Below are positions 61,775 through 64,000 of a stretch of 64,000 nucleotides of DNA, piece after piece. The stretch is taken from contig JAQVCT010000005.1 of the NCBI GenBank assembly GCA_028689655.1, forward strand, positions 1-64,000, read 5' to 3'. Within the stretch, counting starts at the first letter, position 1; each line of letters starts with the position of its first letter. Made by a program: the position numbers and the translations under genes. The notes under the pieces were generated by a model. The model saw only the letters and a program-made list of their open reading frames with translations. It was not told where the DNA came from and did no database searches. Origin of the DNA: Lachnospiraceae bacterium (GTDB taxonomy: Bacteria > Bacillota > Clostridia > Lachnospirales > Lachnospiraceae).

Positions 61775-61846
61775 ACTATATTTTGAAAAAGCGTGAAATC
61801 AGCAAGCCGTAAAATGAATGTAAAAGTTAATTACCCGTGTGTAAAA
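61775..61846 (-). promoter_or_regulatory. phnD: phnD promoter region with Pho-box-like TTTTAC repeats
   Basis: On the minus strand TTTTAC(A/G) occurs at 61840-61846, 61819-61825 and 61808-61814, at steps of 21 and 11 bp, and TATAGT (61780-61775) could be the -10 element. PhoP boxes of Gram-positive bacteria are TTAACA-like repeats at 11-bp steps. The region is AT-rich, so the match is suggestive only. Confidence 0.4.
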
Positions 61847-61869
61847 TGTATGCTAATTTGCAACATGAA

Positions 61870-61906
61870 AAATACCCCGGATATTGAATTAATATCTGAG
61901 GTATTC
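61870..61906 (-). terminator. Terminator upstream of the phn operon
   Basis: On the minus strand AATACCTCAGATATT pairs with AATATCCGGGGTATT around AATTC, followed by TTTC. It would stop transcripts from the broken helix-turn-helix gene or from the duplicated dapA promoter before phnD. Confidence 0.75.
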
Positions 61907-61960
61907 TTCATGTTACTCTATGTTATATAATTACTGTTGTATATGAATATCATCACATTT

Positions 61961-62215
61961 TTAACTTAAGACTTGAACTCCAAGCATTTGGAATGACATT
62001 TTATGCTCTTTTAGTGTTTCCAGTTTCAAGAGATCATCAATTGTCATCTCCAATTATGCGGCAAGTTTTATCAGTGTGGCACCTGTACATCTCTCCAGAT
62101 GTGTTTTTCCTGAACAGATATCCGTAAGCGTTGCCCATGGAATTCCACTACTTTTTGAAAGTCCATATCTTGATATTCCTTTTTCTTTTAATAATTCCTG
62201 TATATTCACTGTCAT
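61961..62215 (-). pseudogene. XRE-type helix-turn-helix protein gene with a nonsense codon
   Basis: The start at 62215 gives MTVNIQELLKEKG, then ISRYGLSKSSGIPWATLTDI, a small XRE-type DNA-binding fold. A TAA at 62056-62054 stops it after 53 codons, yet the same frame continues with MTIDDLLKLETLKEHKMSF to 61961, which is the normal tail of this family (LxxVLxxTxxDLL). One mutation therefore split the gene. Its upstream region was replaced by the end of the right IS copy 12 nt before the start. Confidence 0.7.
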
Positions 62216-62226
62216 CACCTCATATT

Positions 62227-63167
62227 CCTGAGTTTTGAAGTTCATGAGGCAACATAATCCAGCAATCCAATGAAATGTGATATAATAATATTATATAAGG
62301 ATGATGCTTACAAAAACAAACATAAAGCACACTATCTTAGAGAAATAAAAGCAGATTTTGCATGGTATACTTCTGTTTATCATGACATCAAATATCGTTT
62401 TGACATCAAGGGACGCTCTCCTGACAGTGTGGTTCACTCTCTTATAGAACAATTCAGAGCCTTGGATATTTAGATACTCTAAAAAAGCAATACGATGATC
62501 CTATCGCATTTTTCACTCAACGTGCCAAAGAAATGACTGAGCAAAAGAAAGCAGAAAAATCCGCAAAGAAACAGCGGGCTGACAGGGAAGTTATGATACA
62601 GCGTGGAAAAGCACTGGAACTGAATCTGGAAAAGATTGAAGAAGAAAAGAAATACGATGGATACTATTCCATCGTAACCAGTAAATTAAAAATGTCAGAT
62701 CTTGAAATAAGAGAAGTCTATCGTGGACTGATTCATATCGAGGATATTTTTAAAATATCTAAGACGGAGTTTGACTCCAGGCCTGTTTTTGTCTGGACAA
62801 ATGATTATATAGATGCTCATTTTACAACCTGCTTCACTGCACTCGTGTTAATCAGACTTCTACAGACAAAGCTGAAAAAACAGTATCCTGTCGGACAGAT
62901 AATCAGCTCTTTGAAAAGCTATTGTTGTGTTCCTCTTGATGCTAACAACTATCAGCTTACCTATTACGATCCAATCCTTGAGTCATGTGCAAAGGTATTT
63001 GATATGGAACTCGATAACAAGTATCGTACGCGTCAGCAGATACAGAGACTTCTTAGATATTAATTTTTTTTCAATTGGTTAAAAATGATACTGTTGCGCC
63101 ATACAGAGAAATCGCTGTATCCAAGTGTTTATAAGGGTTACAGCGATTTTACTTCAAAACTCGAGAT
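62227..63167 (+). mobile_element. IS1634-like element, right copy, degenerate
   Basis: About 941 bp, near-identical to the left copy over its shared parts. Ends: CCTGAGTTTTGAAGT at 62227 and the inverted ACTTCAAAACTCGAGA up to 63167. It lacks about 340 bp present in the left copy, in part between two GCAATCC repeats. The 3' end of the transposase frame is better kept than in the left copy. Confidence 0.75.
62296..63063 (+). pseudogene. IS1634-family transposase remnant, right copy
   Basis: The first piece (to 62473) begins YKDDAYKNKHK and ends FRALDI, with the same frameshift as the left copy; the second piece ends at 63063 with a normal-looking tail (VFDMELDNKYRTRQQIQRLLRY). Between 62533 and 62980 the protein is identical to the left copy except one residue (Leu for Phe). 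The N-terminal half with the first catalytic Asp is missing. Confidence 0.8.
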
Positions 63168-63194
63168 ATTAGCACTCTGCTGTACCTGTGTCAA
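63166..63194 (-). promoter_or_regulatory. Duplicated copy of the dapA promoter
   Basis: On the minus strand TTGACA (63194-63189), a 17-bp spacer identical to that of dapA, and TAATAT (63171-63166), the last bases of which come from the IS end. It would read leftward into the right IS copy, antisense to the transposase remnant, toward the helix-turn-helix pseudogene and the terminator at 61870. Confidence 0.65.
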
Positions 63195-63226
63195 CACAGT
63201 GCTCTCTATATTTAGTGCTTATTTTC
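63169..63226. repeat. Right copy of the ~57-bp direct repeat flanking the phn element
   Basis: It matches 50182-50238 from TTAGCACTC to TTATTTTC, with GCTCTCTATATTTAG here against GCGCTCTATTTTAG on the left. It abuts the right end of the element. In the order before insertion it would have joined the cobalamin adenosyltransferase region to the dapA leader. Confidence 0.8.
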
Positions 63227-63239
63227 TGACTTTTCCTGG

Positions 63240-63734
63240 TCAATCCCACACTTTGAACTGAACAGTCTCGATCTTAGACACCTCATCTGCCAGAGCACAT
63301 ACTTCATCCCTCAGCTGGATGCCTGTGAAAATAATATCTACATTTTCAGGCTTACTGTCCACAATTTTCTTTAATTCCTCTACCTCTATGATACTATTGT
63401 CCACCAGTCCCAGTACTTCATCCAGAATCAGCAGATCGCATTGTCCTGTGCTCAATACTTTCCTGGCAAAGTTCAAACCATTCTTAATATTCTGTATTTC
63501 TTCCTGTTGCTGCTCCGGTGGCAGATTGATAAAATCAGCCTCTGACTTCTCAAAACGGAATAACTGAATCTCAGGTTCCAAACGCTTGATGAAATCATTC
63601 TGCTCCAGCCCTTTTAGAAATTGGATAAATACTACTTTTTTACCCGCTGATGCTGCCTGAATCGCTTTTCCTAAAGCGGCCGACGACTTTCCATGACCAT
63701 CCCCACTATAGATCTGTACTTTGCTCTCTTCCAT
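63240..63734 (-). CDS. Cob(I)yrinic acid a,c-diamide adenosyltransferase (CobA/BtuR family)
   Basis: About 164 residues. P-loop YSGDGHGKSSAALG (about residues 9-22), LILDEVLG as Walker B-like motif, and IIFTGIQLRDEVCALADEVSKIE near the end are typical of the CobA/CobO/BtuR ATP:corrinoid adenosyltransferases, which add the 5'-deoxyadenosyl group to cobalamin. Slightly shorter than E. coli BtuR (196). The ATG at 63734 is preceded by GAGGTGG. It lies just outside the phn element; before insertion it would have been directly upstream of the dapA leader. Confidence 0.9.
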   Translation of the reverse strand: MEESKVQIYSGDGHGKSSAALGKAIQAASAGKKVVFIQFLKGLEQNDFIKRLEPEIQLFRFEKSEADFINLPPEQQQEEIQNIKNGLNFARKVLSTGQCDLLILDEVLGLVDNSIIEVEELKKIVDSKPENVDIIFTGIQLRDEVCALADEVSKIETVQFKVWD

Positions 63735-63860
63735 AAGCCACCTCATAAATAATCCCACTCAGACAGTCGTTCTCTCTGCCTTATGGCATATAGAATACCA
63801 TATTCTGAAAAATAAATCAAATTTAGCCTGCTGTTACTCTATTTCGCCTTTTCACTGAAT

Positions 63861-64000
63861 TTACATTCCCTCATGCTCTTCCTCCATGATCTCCAGCTTA
63901 CTCACTGACACTTCATAGGCAACCCTGCGCTCCAGCTCTTCCTCGCCGACTTTTTTCATATATTCTCTGCTCTGTATCCTGCCCCATATGGCGCAGCGGC
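63861..64000 (-). CDS. Single-stranded DNA-binding-protein-like, C-terminal fragment
   Basis: The last 46 codons of a gene that begins beyond the window: RCAIWGRIQSREYMKK, then ELERRVAYEVSVSKLEIMEEE and the stop at 63861. The IWGRIQSREY and AYEVSVSKLE strings resemble the SSB-like proteins found singly in Clostridia. The OB-fold start is not visible, so the family is a moderate-confidence guess. Confidence 0.5.
   Translation of the reverse strand, partial: RCAIWGRIQSREYMKKVGEEELERRVAYEVSVSKLEIMEEEHEGM

Larger units (their letters stand above)
50239..63168. mobile_element. Composite transposon-like element carrying the C-P lyase operon
   Basis: About 12.9 kb. Two directly oriented IS1634-like remnants (50239-51518 and 62227-63167) flank the phn operon and a broken helix-turn-helix gene. 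The outermost bases carry the same inverted terminal motif (GAGTTTTGAAGT inward from both sides). The flanking ~57-bp direct repeat is present once on each outer side and at neither inner junction, which is what one transposition event of the whole unit would give. IS1634 of Mycoplasma mycoides is known to make long, variable target duplications. Both transposases are now broken, so present mobility is unlikely without a helper. Confidence 0.7.

Noticed and set aside
50182-63226. Integrative element or prophage with att sites (the ~57-bp repeat as attL/attR)
   Set aside because: No integrase, excisionase or phage gene is inside, and the repeat abuts IS ends with matching inverted tips, which fits transposition better.

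Overview
This window reads as chromosome of an anaerobic, low-to-mid GC Firmicute of the Lachnospiraceae type (class Clostridia). The signs are the dgt-dnaG-rpoD-trmK-nif3 order, a type A RNase P RNA, T-box and lysine riboswitches, a class III fructose bisphosphatase, DUF1836, YerC and bactofilin genes, Ala- and Thr-rich lipoprotein linkers, and a tRNA-Leu without encoded CCA. The genus was not determined. Most genes lie on the minus strand.

Layout. 1-2.9 kb: the cut end of an IS3-type element, a PH-domain protein, a nitroreductase and pyrBI. 2.9-6.2 kb: a three-gene ABC importer behind a T-box whose specifier reads UGG, which implies tryptophan. 6.3-16.4 kb: secreted proteins and signalling, with a DUF3048 protein, a two-sensor hybrid histidine kinase, an AraC regulator divergent from an alanine/glycine symporter, and a sugar-binding-like GGDEF protein. 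16.5-22.4 kb: a zinc block of znuABC-like genes, a CmpB-type membrane protein and two CobW-type GTPases, one with a very His-rich tail. 22.5-25.6 kb: a glutamine-type ABC importer and rnpB. 25.8-34.4 kb: a TGS-uridine kinase, the macromolecular-synthesis genes and lrgAB. 34.5-40 kb: a hydrolase/acyltransferase/DUF6320 group and three poorly known genes. 40.4-49.8 kb: DUF1836, tRNA-Leu, a solitary HicB, YerC, bactofilin with a degenerate LytM protein, cold-shock protein, eukaryotic-type HisA, fbp, dapB and dapA.

The most striking part is 50.2-63.2 kb. A complete carbon-phosphorus lyase operon (phnDCEE-GHIJK-M-L plus a PHP-type cyclic phosphate dihydrolase, PhnPP) lies between two directly repeated remnants of an IS1634-like element. 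The outer edges carry a direct repeat of about 57 bp that contains the dapA promoter. I read this as an old composite transposon that entered the dapA promoter region. The long target duplication, a known trait of IS1634, left dapA with an intact promoter and lysine riboswitch. The operon would take up phosphonates, cleave the C-P bond and deliver ribose 5-phosphate and phosphate without PhnP or PhnN.

Other regulatory and repeat features include helically phased repeats over the hicB promoter, a dispersed palindromic repeat (2.36, 40.1 and 48.6-48.8 kb), a MITE-like palindrome at the end of the nucleoside kinase gene, and a 14-bp tandem repeat in front of the AraC gene. Starts were chosen by ribosome binding site. 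No alignment or database search was run, so family names rest on recognised motifs.
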